Source: Phytophthora quininea (taxonomy: Eukaryota > Oomycota > Peronosporomycetes > Peronosporales > Peronosporaceae). From it: a stretch of 64,000 nt of DNA. Location of the stretch: assembly GCA_011947345.1 (NCBI GenBank), contig JAAVTG010000333.1:124001-188000 (forward strand), in the 5' to 3' direction. The notes beneath the pieces are model-generated. The model was given only the letters and a program-made list of their open reading frames with translations. It had not been told where the DNA came from and made no database searches. This document shows positions 23,223 through 34,165 of the stretch, one piece after another; the stretch's first letter is position 1, and each line of letters starts with the position of its first letter. The position numbers and the translations under genes are program-made.

Positions 23223-23835
23223 AACGATCCCACTTGTAGATCTGGATCACCCATGCTGGAATCCATCGCGTCCGCGATGTACCCACATCTGATCCGAAGA
23301 TATGGGTCTGGATCCAACATGCTGGGTTTCAGTATTGCCATGATTTCCGAGAGTGCTTCACGACAACCGCCTCCCGACTGAGGTTGTTGCCCGCAACGAC
23401 ATCACGTCAGACGTACTCGAAATTTTCCCTTCCAATCACGAAACCATCTCGCACCACGAGTTCTGCCTACGGAGGGAGTATTTCTGCCCCAGAATCCGTC
23501 GGGGTATTTCTAGCGCCTCCGCCTCCATCGCAGGAACTTCCGTGACCTCGAAGAGAGGCTTTCCGACGCCTGAGCCACCGCCCGACGTCAGCAAGCTCCA
23601 GCATCAGCTGGATCAAGTGCGTGCAGCGTTGGATCAAGCCGGTATTCCGTTGGATCGGCGCACCTGGGAGAAAGAATATTTGGAGAGCGTACTGGACGAC
23701 CTTCCTCGTCTAATGGGAGCTGCCGTCCGTCAGGAGAAGGCGGGCCGTTTGTCTGCGGCTTTGGATCATGCTAACAATGCTCTGGATCGACGTATTTGGG
23801 AGGTTCACTGCCTGGAGGACTCTCTTGATGACCAA
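23223..23835 (+). repeat. Left arm of a 0.6 kb inverted duplication
   Basis: 613 bp that recur in opposite orientation at 27233-27846 (614 bp). Reading both, I find two substitutions and one missing G in a G-run (near 23512), so the arms are over 99% identical. The arms are separated by 3,397 bp that are not inverted copies of each other. Confidence 0.9.
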
Positions 23836-23934
23836 CTCGCCCTGTTGGATCCACCTTCCGCCAGATTGGTAGCCTCTGTGCCACATGTGAGCCAATTTGT
23901 TCGCGTATTCTTCTTTGACGTGATCCAAGTATAA
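23353..23934 (+). pseudogene. Truncated copy of the repetitive coiled-coil gene
   Basis: The frame carries SKLQHQLDQVRAALDQAG, RRTWEKEYLESVLDDLP and LSAALDHANNALDRRIWEV, identical to the copy at 27.7-27.2 kb on the other strand. The loss of one G near 23512 puts the upstream part in another frame. After DSLDDQ the sequence leaves the homology and stops at 23934. It is a broken duplicate. Confidence 0.7.
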
Positions 23935-24379
23935 CCATACCTGTAATCCAGCTTCGATCCCATGTGATCTGATCTCTTTATTGCGCATATCTTATCAGCT
24001 TGGTCACCTTGTTGATGTGTTGGTTGAAGTACGTTCAAGGTGGTTGCATGATCAGATGGAAGGAGGTATATATTTGCATATATTCATTGGATCCAGTGCG
24101 ATCTGGGCCGTGCAAGGCAAAGATGACCGAGTTATGGAGTTAGCGATAGATATGGAGACTTCCTTAGAAGTACGCGTGGTGTTTCCGATGAAGATCCAAA
24201 CTGACGAGCGCAGCGTTGAAGTGGATCACGAAGGATGGGTGGATCTGCTCATCACCATACCGTAAAACCTTTATCGTAAGGCACACCTGGTAGCACCAGG
24301 GTGCAACGTACTTGCGATATGCTACCTTCATATAAATTACTTACGGTGATTATGTTGGCCGTTCGCTACGTTGCAGATT

Positions 24380-24396
24380 AAGGGTTCAAACCCCTT
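24380..24396 (+). other. T-arm/B-box-like motif
   Basis: AAGGG-TTCAAAC-CCCTT forms a perfect five-pair T-arm with a TTCAAAC loop, as in tRNA genes and tRNA-derived SINEs. No matching acceptor, D-arm or anticodon arm could be folded upstream, so this is recorded only as a possible polymerase III B box. Confidence 0.25.
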
Positions 24397-24591
24397 CGCG
24401 GTCTCTCGGAAAGTTAGGCCGCCTTTAATGGTGAAGTCTTGGTGCCAGGGTTCCAAGAAGGTAGGTGCACCAGCTTACATCCTCTCCGTTTAGTGCAAAA
24501 CGATATGCTTTATTTATTGAAAAACGTTATGTATCTTTTGACACGCCGTGGACAATGTTGCAGCTCGACAGCAGATTTATCTTTTCTACTA

Positions 24592-25166
24592 CACTGTTAA
24601 CCGCAATTACTCTCAGTTGCAAAATAGTCTCATCCGTGAATTAGTCTCACTTCAGAATAGTGATACTATTTGCTGTGCGAAAGATTTTCGGTGTTTGGAA
24701 ATTAGTGGAACCAGCGCAAAATTGCCTGAATTAAAGCTGAGGAATGGTAGAACGCCAAGTGGAAAGATGGATCATGGTCGAACAAACTCAAGAATCCTGG
24801 AAAGAAGTTCATCCTCTCGCTTGCGGCTGATTGTGTGCGCGAGGCAAACTCCCAACGTGACCCACAAACATGGCTTAAACTATGCGAGGGAGGCGATGAT
24901 TAGATGCGGTTTAACCCTCGGTTTAGATGGTATTTGGAACCCTTCTCAACTGCATCCGCACTTGCAGGAAATAATTCGTAAGTATCTCGCAGACTTTGTT
25001 GGTAAGACGGACAACGGCGACTGTGATGGTAGCAGAAGTGAGACTAAATCACCACACCATAATTAGTGTGTGTTTTAATATAGTATCACTTACACTCATT
25101 ATTGTGAGAAAAATAAAAAGATCTTACACAAATTAGTCTCGATGGGACTAATTGCGGTTACCAGTG
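24592..25166. mobile_element. TA-flanked small DNA element with terminal inverted repeats
   Basis: Element of 575 bp beginning CACTGTTAACCGCAATTA and ending in the near-complement TAATTGCGGTTACCAGTG, directly flanked by TA on both sides (24590-24591, 25167-25168). About 25 of the first 28 terminal bases pair. TA target duplication and CACTG/CAGTG ends point to the Tc1/mariner/pogo superfamily. An inner pair (AGTGATACTAT near 24658 and its complement near 25083) adds a second inverted repeat. The 172-residue open frame 24548-25066 starts outside the element and shows no transposase motif I recognise, so it is treated as non-autonomous. Confidence 0.6.
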
Positions 25167-27685
25167 TAGCTTCTTGTCGTCGTCTTCTGTCTTATCGGCA
25201 GTCTCCACTCGCTGATATGACTTGCACTCCTCGCCTCGAAGTGCTGGGTAAAATCTCGTGACAGCTCCAGCCATGCCGTTCTTCGTGATGAAGCTAATGA
25301 TGGCATTCCTACGCAGAAGCTGATCGAATTGCGTTCGTGTTGCGTGAGGTCGGTCTCAAAGCCTTGGATGTTGGAGCGACCTGCACGATACATGCTTCAG
25401 ATGCGCTGGAAGCTACAGAATGAAGCACTGGTGGAGCAAAGGCAGCAGTAATATATGGGTGGTAGCTGGTAATTTACAGGGGTGCCTTTTGATAAAACAT
25501 GATAGATGAATAGATGACAGGAATCATCGCCTGTGATTGGCTGCAATTTGGAGTGGGTGCCTTTACGATAAAGGTTATACGGTACTGTCCCACGTATAGG
25601 ATGGGCGATCGTCGGTTTGACTTGCCCATCACCAGAACGTCTCTTTAATGCTTTGCATGGGCGATGAGCACACAGACTGACGGAACGGCAATTCATGTTT
25701 GTCAGTGCCGTGCACGAACGGATCCATATATGATGAAGGCGATACAAGCTTAAGAGCATGGGAATTTTGGCTAAAAAAACCTGCGACCACCTACGTTGTG
25801 CTGTGAGGAGATAAGCGGGTCGATGCGGATCTGCATGCAGGAAGACTAGGCAGACTTTGATCAGCGGTAGATCCGCGCGATTAACGACACTTACGAGCTC
25901 AGATCGCGAGTGACGGCGTCGAAGCGGTCTTGGAGGCGTGATACATCGCGCGTGGGATGCTGTCTTGGCGAATCTCGGTAGTAGTTGCGCCACGGATCCA
26001 CTGCGTCGCGCTCCACGAGAGCCTCGAGCAGATTCGTAGGTGGATCTCGTAGTGGTGCTGGATCTGCAGTCGTACTACTTGACGGTTCTTGATCGGAAAT
26101 CTGGAGAGGATCGCCCGATCCTGTAGCTTTGACCCCAATGGCACCAACGCCTGCCGACGATGACCAGCGCGCTTCCGACCGAGATCTCGCCTTCGCCATG
26201 AGCAACTGACCATCTGAGGCACTGTCTTCGTCATCTCTAATGTCAGATTCAGGGCTGTAGCGCGGACGTGTATCAAGTCCGGCAATCGGTAGATCTGGAA
26301 TACCACCCTGAAGCTGGTTGCGACCCTCCGTAACACTAGTGGCAAACCCGTCTTGATCTTGGCTCAATGTGTCTTGGCAGGGGCGACATCGCCTGGATCA
26401 TCGCCGATCTCACCGTTATCATCATCGATCTCGGCTTCTGGAGGATTACCGTCCTCGAATCCAGCTGAATCAGCTGGAGTTGACGCTGAATGACGCAGAC
26501 GTTTGGATGGCGGAAACCCAGACAGACAGGGTGCCTTATGAAGACGCTTGGGTAATGATCCGGGCACAGATGAGCAGGAGATCCGCCGTTTTTGATGGAA
26601 TCACTGGAGCGACATTACTTAATATGGTGACGTAAGTAGATCGAGCCGCTCCAAGCTCGCGGCCAATTGAACCTTGCCCGCCTGCAACACTGTCGATCCC
26701 CTTGTCCAAGTTCTTCACTGAAACTTAGCGTCTGCCAGCTCTCGACCTATTGACAAAGGATCACTGTTAATGAAGGCCTAGACCAAGTGGATCCGAGGGA
26801 GAGGATACTTACGAAGTCGGTCTGTCTCCAAGCGGGATAGAACCCCTCTCGGATAGCCGTAGCCAGCTTCGCCCGGGTCATATCTCGCTCTTTCTCCAGT
26901 CTTCAGGCGGTGTCCACCGCATCGTCGTAATCATGGCGGAGTTTAGACCTGGCGAGGCTTTCTGCGGCTGTTGGACCTTCGATCTGCGGGATGGAGGCCA
27001 TTTCAAGCGTGGATCCAGCTAGAATTTTATGCAGACGAGCACAAGTATCGTTTAACTTCTGTTCGGCAGCACGGCGACTTAAATCAGCGAGATCGCGATA
27101 TCGTTCTACCGCATAGAGCTAAGACTGCATCGAGCGCAGATCCGTGTGCACCATGTCCAAATCATCGTATAAAGGCTCGCGTGAGGAATTTGTGAGCGCT
27201 AGATCTTGCGACAGACGGTGGATCTTTTCTGCTTGGTCATCAAGAGAGTCCTCCAGGCAGTGAACCTCCCAAATACGTCGATCCAGAGCATTGTTAGCAT
27301 GATCCAAAGCCGCAGACAAACGGCCCGCCTTCTCCTGACGGACGGCAGCTCCCATTAGACGAGGAAGGTCGTCCAGTACGCTCTCCAAATATTCTTTCTC
27401 CCAGGTGCGCCGATCCAACGGAATACCGGCTTGATCCAACGCTGCACGCACTTGATCCAGCTGATGCTGGAGCTTGCTGACGTCGGGCGGTGGCTCAGGC
27501 GTCGGAAAGCCTCTCTTCGAGGTCACGGAAGTTCCTGCGATGGAGGCGGAGGCGCTAGAAATACCCCCGACGGATTCTGGGGCAGAAATACTCCCTCCGT
27601 AGGCAGAACTCGTGGTGCGAGATGGTTTCGTGATTGGAAGGGAAAATTTCGAGTACGTCTGACGTGATGTCGTTGCGGGCAACAA
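25148..27685 (-). pseudogene. Repetitive coiled-coil gene, multi-exon, decayed
   Basis: The best piece runs from 27685 to 27119 (188 aa): MLPATTSRQTYSKFSLPITK, a Ser/Pro-rich stretch, then heptad-like helices (VSKLQHQLDQVRAALDQAG, LSAALDHANNALDRRIWEV, KIHRLSQDLALTNSS). After a stop the coiled coil goes on (YRDLADLSRRAAEQKLNDT, about 27110-26800). A GTAAGT...AATAG segment at about 26814-26744 looks like an intron. Further pieces are FPPSKRLRHSASTPADSAG and acidic sequence (26567-26364), a Ser/Asp-rich segment ending RDVSRLQDRFDAVTRDLSS (26367-25891), and a C-terminal piece at 25393-25148. No catalytic domain is visible. It could be the structural gene of an unfamiliar retroelement or a multicopy host-like family. 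Confidence 0.45.
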
Positions 27686-27846
27686 CCTCAGTCGGGAGGC
27701 GGTTGTCGTGAAGCACTCTCGGAAATCATGGCAATACTGAAACCCAGCATGTTGAATCCAGACCCATATCTTCGGATCAGATATGGGTACATCGCGGACG
27801 CGATGGATTCCAGCATGGGTGATCCAGATCTACAAGTGGGACCGTT
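27233..27846 (-). repeat. Right arm of the 0.6 kb inverted duplication
   Basis: Inverse partner of 23223-23835. This arm keeps the longer open frame (five Gs at the position where the left arm has four), so it is the more intact copy and the left arm was probably derived from it or from a sister copy. Confidence 0.9.
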
Positions 27847-30780
27847 CGAGACGTGAATCTGGCACACCAGAGGAGTAATCAAGCGACAATATCCAGTGGC
27901 AGGTATAGAAATGATGCAGATAATAGGTTTTGGAATGCGGTCTCTATGGATTTACTCATAATTTGCTTAATACAGAGTCGAATTTGCCTTGTACACCACA
28001 AGCGCCCTTCCAGTGCTCAAGACTACGGGAACTACATTGGTCCAGTCAAACTACGTCGGGATCACTACGAATCAACCAGTGTTCGGGTGATCTGGATAGT
28101 AAATTGGTCAGATTCACTCGCGGACTGGATCCACTAGTACCAAGTGCGGATCCGAAGTCTACTGGAGTTATTACTTGGCCAGGACGACTGATCGATCCTC
28201 AACCCCTTCAAGATCACGCTATTGGAAGCGTCAAGTAAGGAAAAGGAACCCCCAAGGTAACCCCCACCTGGATCCAACATCTAGGCCCCAGATCCAAGTA
28301 GATCCAAGCAGTTACTGGTCTGGTAACTACTCAAGAACGCAGAGTGAAGATTCCCACGCTGCTCCTGACCTCCCACGTCCCGCCAAGACGTTGATCTTCA
28401 TAGATCAAGCATCCTCGAAGCACCCGAAGAGCAGATCCAGCCCGCCGACGAGTACACAAGGTGAGCACACTTCAGCATCCCCACGGATCCCGGAATACCC
28501 CCTTCGTTAGTCGGTGTCTGGGCGCAGTGGGAGCGGATTTTAATAAATCCCGCTACATCACACTACCTTCACCTTGCAACACCGAATGCTGCACTCGCTG
28601 TCTATCGGTATCTGGATATGTTTTCTTGCGCCATGGTCGCGGCAGTCGTTCAGGACGTCGTCGCATTGCATTAAATAGCAATCTCCACCGGAAGTGCTGC
28701 TTACATGGTGGCGTTAGCGCCGGATCAATGCACGGGCTGAAGCGGAAGAGCTCGTTCTGCTTGACTTGTACGATGACCAGCAGGCGACTTCAACTCGTAG
28801 CGCTTGGAGTGTTTTGGCCCTCACCACCACCACAAGTGCTGCCATTCCCAAGCCGAAGATACCAGTCTAAGCGGTCACATCGCCGCCGACACTTTTCGCG
28901 TCGTTGTCATTGACGAATTGGACCCGCAGCAGTACGCCATCGAGCTGTCTGCGCTGATACCTTTGCATCTACCACGCCTTCGTATCATGGACGTCGCTCC
29001 TCGAGCGGCCGATTACAGCAAGGAACAGATACTTCGTGCCCGTGATGTCTCCACAAAGTTGCATTCTGTTTGTTTAAATATCATCTGTGAGATCCCAAGT
29101 ACCTTGCCCGCCGAGCTAGCAACAAACATAGCCGAGTGGATGCTGCTACAGTGGCTGACCCCTGTTGTTCGTGATCTGCCACTGTAAGATCCCAAGAACG
29201 GATGTAACATCAATCTTCAAGGCCGAGAGCCATCAACGCTGTGCTAGACCTCACACTTGCAAGATCGACGCGCTCAGTGATCCCCTGTCGACGAAGCATA
29301 AGAGAACGACTGCTGTTACCAGCCACTTCGTGTTCCAAGTCTGAATAAAATGTATCTCCGTGTTGCAAGTCGATCAGCAGCAGCACTTCCACGTCATCAA
29401 CGTCAATCCAGACTTAGCGTTGAACTGAAGTCGATCAATCACATTCCTACTTTCAAAACGAGCTGCTCCAGGCATAGGCACTGATCCACCATGACACCAC
29501 AAGAAGCATACCACAACAACGTCCATGATGTCCTCACAACGACGTTCAGAAGCCAAAGCCCTGATCCAATCAAAAGAAACTATTCGTGGCGGTCTTCCAC
29601 TTGTTTCTTACTTGATACTATCCAGGCTATAGTAGTGAACTCCACCTGTTCCAACCACAAGACTGTACGGAAAGATGTCGCCAAGATCCAAGTTGCAGTC
29701 GTCTTCAACACTAGACACGAGCACATTGCGTAGGTTGTCGCCACAGAAGTCCAGCAGCGGAAGACATTGTGTCCTCAGCGCTGCACCATGATTTGCGCTA
29801 AACGAAGCGCCATCAGTCCAAGTCGCAGAAAGCCTTAAAACACCCCTGACAGCTCGTCGAGCAAAAACTGCTAGTTCTTACCGAAGCCTATCTCGGGCGG
29901 CCTCATGTTGGCGCCTCTCCGATCCTGTGGCAGTCCATGGTTCTTCCAGTAAGCAGACATTATACAACACCTATTTGCAATGCGACCCGCTTGTCCACGT
30001 CGTCGATGAGAGTGCTGAACGTCTTGTTAGCGCCGATGACCCAACCGTGCAGGAAGACGCCATCGATCTTGACGGGGTCCACCCGGGCGTCCACGTGCGT
30101 GAGTATAAGGGCGTATCGGGGCTTTTGGCTGAGGCGAAGGTCTTGTATAGCGCCTGCATCAACTCTGGGGCGCCGTCCTCTGACAAGTAGAAACCAGCGG
30201 GAATCTGAATTTGCCTGCTGCGTCCTAGAGCATAGAGAGTGCTCGGCTAGGTGCGAGGCAAAGTGTTCTCCACGGTACTGCTCCTAGCGTCATTTTTAAA
30301 TTTGCGCGTTTGGCCATCCAATCACATTACTGTCAAAAATAGGTACCTGACGTACCATTATTGCAATGACTGATCGAAAACCTATCATCGTTGATGAGAT
30401 GTTCGCCAAAAACTTGTGATATATCGTCGGCAGAAAAAGCTACTTTAAGTACCTTTTTCCCGTGTTTGACTTGAAGTTTGTATGGAGACCCTTCAAACAG
30501 CAAAGTGTGGCGGTAACGATAGGGTTAACACAAGGAAAACACTAATTATCTGCAAAAATAGAACTGAATTGAATTGTTTATGTGACCTTGGTGTAAATGT
30601 ATGGACTAAACTATGTGGCATAGTTAGCCTAAGTGATATGTAAATGAGTGGTGGACAGCCAGATGGCGACAGAGTCGAAACTCTATACACAGTTAAGAGT
30701 TTCGTGTAACCTCCAAAGTCAACGCACGGTTATGACTTTCGTGTAACCCCGTTACATATGCCCAACGGCTCGACTCTCGG
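27847..30780. other. Repeat-derived DNA without a supported gene
   Basis: Dense GATCC/GATCCA motifs (for example 28248-28310) continue the composition of the preceding element. Open frames at 28175-28510, 28804-29187 (with RVVVIDELDPQQYAIEL) and 29927-30190 have no motif that I recognise and no splice logic. I see no gene, tRNA or clear LTR. Short direct repeats of TTTCGTGTAAC occur near 30701 and 30738. Confidence 0.5.
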
Positions 30781-31745
30781 GCGTGCGCTTGCGGACTTTG
30801 GTTCGTCATTCTCGCTGATGTTATCCCAATGCGCGATACCTGACTCGCTTCACGATCAAGTGGTTGACCAAAGGCGACCGGTTAAAAACAGTCGGCACAG
30901 CCCAAGTGCAGTTCAAGCTGCCTGAGCTCGAGTTCACGATAAACTGCATCGTGAGCCACATTGTCTACGCCACGGACGCCGCTCCGTGAAGAACGGTTAC
31001 GAGTTCATAATCTGCCGAGACCTGATCCTTGCCTTGAAACTGAAGTTCGACTTCGACCGACGCTAAATTGAGTGGGGTGGACTCGAGGTCCCGATACGCG
31101 CACGCGTCAACTTCGAGGACAAGTGATCTGTACGAAATTCCGAACAGCATCCAAGATGCAGTGCGTCAAATGATAAAAATTCTTGGCGCCAAGGACTCCA
31201 AAGCGAACATCACCGAGTGTATCCCTGACCACCTCTCAGATGACGAGAAAGAAGCACTGCACAACCTGCCCCAACATTTCGACGACCTCAGCCAAGGAAC
31301 CATAAGTACCATGCCCGGCGAGCCGTACGAGTTCGAGATAAAGAACCGTGCTCAACTGTACCATGCGCGTCCGTTTAGTATTCCTCAAGCCTACCTTGAG
31401 GCTATCGACTGGTTAATCAACTTAAATTTCTTCTTCTTCTTCTTGAGGCTATCGAGAAGGAGGACGCTCAACTTGGTCGCCTCAGTGTCATCGCACGCGA
31501 TACAAGCAGTCCATGGGCCGCGCCTGCATTCATCATTCCAAAGAAGAACAAGGCGGACCGCTTCTTGACCGACTTTCTCTGCTTCAGCGCGCTTACCATC
31601 CGTCACAAGTGTCCGATTCCCAAGATTTCCGAGCTTCTACAAGGCCTTGAGAAATTCCAGTTCGTCACGTCCTTGGACATAAACATGGGATACTATTCAA
31701 TCGTCCTCACGAGCGCTCGTCTCAAGTCTGTTCGTTCAGTGAGAG
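30780..31745 (+). pseudogene. Ty3/gypsy protease and 5' half of reverse transcriptase, decayed
   Basis: A protease-like run FGSSFSLM (about 30802), TAQVQFKLPELEFTINC and GYEFIICRDLILAL (the flap and the GRDL-type end of a gypsy protease) precede RT sequence: AQLYHARPFSIPQAYLEAI, SPWAAPAFIIPKKNKADRFL, PIPKISELLQGLEKFQ and SLDINMGYYSIVL. Frames change many times and stops are frequent. A small duplication of TTGAGGCTATCGA flanks a CTT run at 31399-31457. The reading breaks near 31735 and resumes at about 33458. Confidence 0.75.
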
Positions 31746-33457
31746 CTCTTGCAACGTGGACTCCTTGACGGTGAAGACTACACTGGATAATACCGAGCTG
31801 GAGGGATTCATCCACAAGCTGATTGCCAATTTTTTCAGTCTGCTGGTACCACGGTACCACAAGGCTGAGGCCCAATCCTTCCCACTTGATCACCCACTTA
31901 CCTTCACAAAGAACAAGCGACGTCAACTCACAGTTCGGAATTCGGTTGCTGATTCACTTGACGTCGGCACGGTGGACTCAACGCATTGTCTAGTCTCAAC
32001 CCTCGTCGCTGAAGCAGCATCAGAAGACCTATATCTATTCACTACGTTCACCCATCCACGTCTGGCCCGGATGGTTTGCTTGTAGGCCGGCCGCCGTCGA
32101 TGGTCCCGCTCGCGCATACATTTTAAAGAGTTTGCTGCTAAAACTCAAGGTGGCGTGCCTTCGAGCTGTGCGATGCAGCACCGGATAGATGAAGCAAGCT
32201 AAGTCGCAAAGCAGCGCGATGACTTCATGGGTTGGACTGAACTTGCCTACGCAAAATTGCTAGCATTGGTGCATAGGTGGAACAAGTGCTGTATCGCCTC
32301 AAATTACATGCTTACCACTTATATTATTTGACCAAAGACAGAGTTGGATGTCCCCCTGCAGCTTGTGCTCATGAAGTAGGTATTTACATGTATCATATCT
32401 TCTGGACATGCCCCGCTGCGACCCGCCTGCGCGAAATATTGACACAGCGATGGATTCAATTAAGCCTCCGGAGAAGGAAATGGATCGCGCGTGCTTTGGA
32501 CTAAAATTACCATAAGTCCCACGAGGCGTCTGGGGCATCATGCAGGAGACAGTTGTTGGAGCACCGCAAAAGTCCGTGGCTCGTGCCTCCACAGCTGGTA
32601 TATTGGGGAGGCGTTGCACTTTCACGCAGTCTGGAGGTGGCGGTTGCAGCATTTGATAACTATGATGTGTCTGCTCGACACCATAGCGCTCTTCTTAAGT
32701 CTAGACTACAGATTGATTACCGGGCCATGCACATGCGCATACGCCCAGCCGCATCTGCATTGACATCAACGATCGCGATCGCGGCGACAGTGATATAGAG
32801 GGCTCTCGCAGGTACGATGGCTGGGGTGCAGCGGGCTATACCGGAAGGTCGGGACGGCTACCTGCTTTTCTTTGATAGTGGATCCAGAGACAATCCAGGT
32901 CCAGGTGAGGCTGTTCCGGCGGTTGTCCTGATGGACGACATTGGAACTCACTTCCAAGTGGTGTGGGTATGCAGCATATCATACGTGGCAATCACAACCA
33001 CGAATAATATAGCCGAAAACTTGGGACTCCTCACGGGGCTCAAGGCATGTGCTCGCTACTGTTACTATCCACTCCACGTCATTGGAGACAGCGAGCTGAT
33101 CATAACCCAACACAGAAAGCGGAGGCCTCCTCAAGAGTCCTCGCCTGGGATTATCATGCACGTGCCTTCATTACAATGGCGGACATACTGGCAAACAAAG
33201 CCATGGAACAAAGCCACGGATACACGAGTGAGCACACAAACTACTCTGAGAGAGAAGACCAACCTCTTCTCTGGCGATGATCATTACTTCATGAATTTGA
33301 TACAGTTGACGGAGCAGTGGAGGAAAAGGGGTGCCCAGGCCCACACGGAGCCGAACTGCCGATCGGTAGAGAGGCGAACGACAGGCCGGACATAGGATAT
33401 CGTTATCTACATAGTTAGATGACGTCAATGTACCTGACTTCGAACGAAACAAAATGA
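31736..33457. mobile_element. LINE-bearing insertion in the gypsy RT
   Basis: About 1.7 kb separating two consecutive parts of one RT domain. The ten bases GTCTGTTCGT occur at both junctions (31726-31735 and 33458-33467), as expected for a target-site duplication. The content includes an RNase H domain of a LINE (32277-33260). The rest (31.76-32.2 kb) is unrecognised. Confidence 0.45.
32277..33260 (+). pseudogene. LINE 3' fragment: zinc-binding region and RNase H
   Basis: A segment with CPPAACAHEVGIYMYHIFWTC (Cys/His pattern of the zf-RVT region after LINE reverse transcriptase) is followed from 32817 by an RNase H domain: LLFFDSGSRDNPGPGEA, TTTNNIAENLGLLTGLKACA and PLHVIGDSELIITQ. D, E and D of the RNase H active site are visible in the FDSGSR, IAENLGL and GDSELI contexts. 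The reverse transcriptase itself is missing, and the reading frame shifts after the RNase H core. This is the 3' end of an RNase-H-bearing (I-like or Tad-like) non-LTR element, 5' truncated. Confidence 0.7.
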
Positions 33458-33890
33458 GTCTGTTCGTCCGTGTTTCCATGAGGCAAGTTTCGGTACATCC
33501 GTCTTCCAAATGGAATGGGGTCAGCACCGCTCCTGGTGAATTCCAGCGACACATACAGCTGATGCTCGGAGACCTCGACTTCGCCCAAGTTACCTCAAAG
33601 ATATTCTCATCATCACGAACACGACGTTTGATGATCGCCTCGAACACCTTTTGATCGTGTTCGAGCGCTTTCGCTTCGCTCGTGTTCAAGTCGACATGAC
33701 CAAACGTCACTTTGCGGCTCTGGTGACGGAATACATCGGTTACCGGCTGACTTGCCGATTGCGAGGGCATTCAGCGCCTTGCTCATCCCAAAATAAACGC
33801 AAACCTCGCAGGGTGTCGTAATGACCAATTTTTATCGAGATGTATGCCCGCGACGAGCCCATTTGCTCGCACCATTAATCGGCTTGACGT
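33458..33890 (+). pseudogene. Ty3/gypsy reverse transcriptase, 3' half, decayed
   Basis: Resumes the RT with GKFRYIRLPNGMGSAPGEFQ, HIQLMLGDLDFAQV, then, frame-shifted, DILIITNTTFDDRLEHL and FARVQVDMTKRHF, where functional relatives have the YLDD catalytic box; that box is damaged here. NFYRDVCPRRAHLLAPLI, the connection region, follows at about 33827. About 270 bp without homology (33,890-34,165) then precede the RNase H. Confidence 0.7.
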
Positions 33891-34165
33891 TGCCATGTAC
33901 AGCTATCAAGTGGCTATTGCGCGTTCTACTTGAAATTTCCGTGGTCGATTGGTTGAATCGACCGAGCCAACTCGCCAGGCAATCGCTCGAAAATCAATTT
34001 TCATTTGATCTAACTATAGTCGCATTAAGTGCGAAATCGGACTTACCATGGAACGTGATGTACTACTTGGTCGATTTGAAAAATGACTTGAAGATTGTAT
34101 GTGGCGATTCTGCCTATGATCGTGAACCGGGCCATATTGGAAAACTTGGACGGAATTGACAATAC

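Noticed and set aside
24330..24420. Possible tRNA gene at the TTCAAAC motif
   Set aside because: Only the T-arm folds. No acceptor stem, D-arm or anticodon arm fits upstream, so it is kept only as a weak B-box note.
25397..25993. 198-residue minus-strand frame as a separate gene
   Set aside because: It overlaps the end of the coiled-coil locus in another frame and lacks any motif.
23223..27846. Reading the inverted arms as terminal repeats of one large DNA transposon
   Set aside because: The arms contain coding sequence of the repeat gene and the right arm is in the middle of a longer locus. There is no target duplication and no transposase between them.
28804..29187. Host gene candidate with RVVVIDELDPQQYAIEL
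   Set aside because: No start context, splice structure or family motif, and it sits among GATC-rich repeat DNA.
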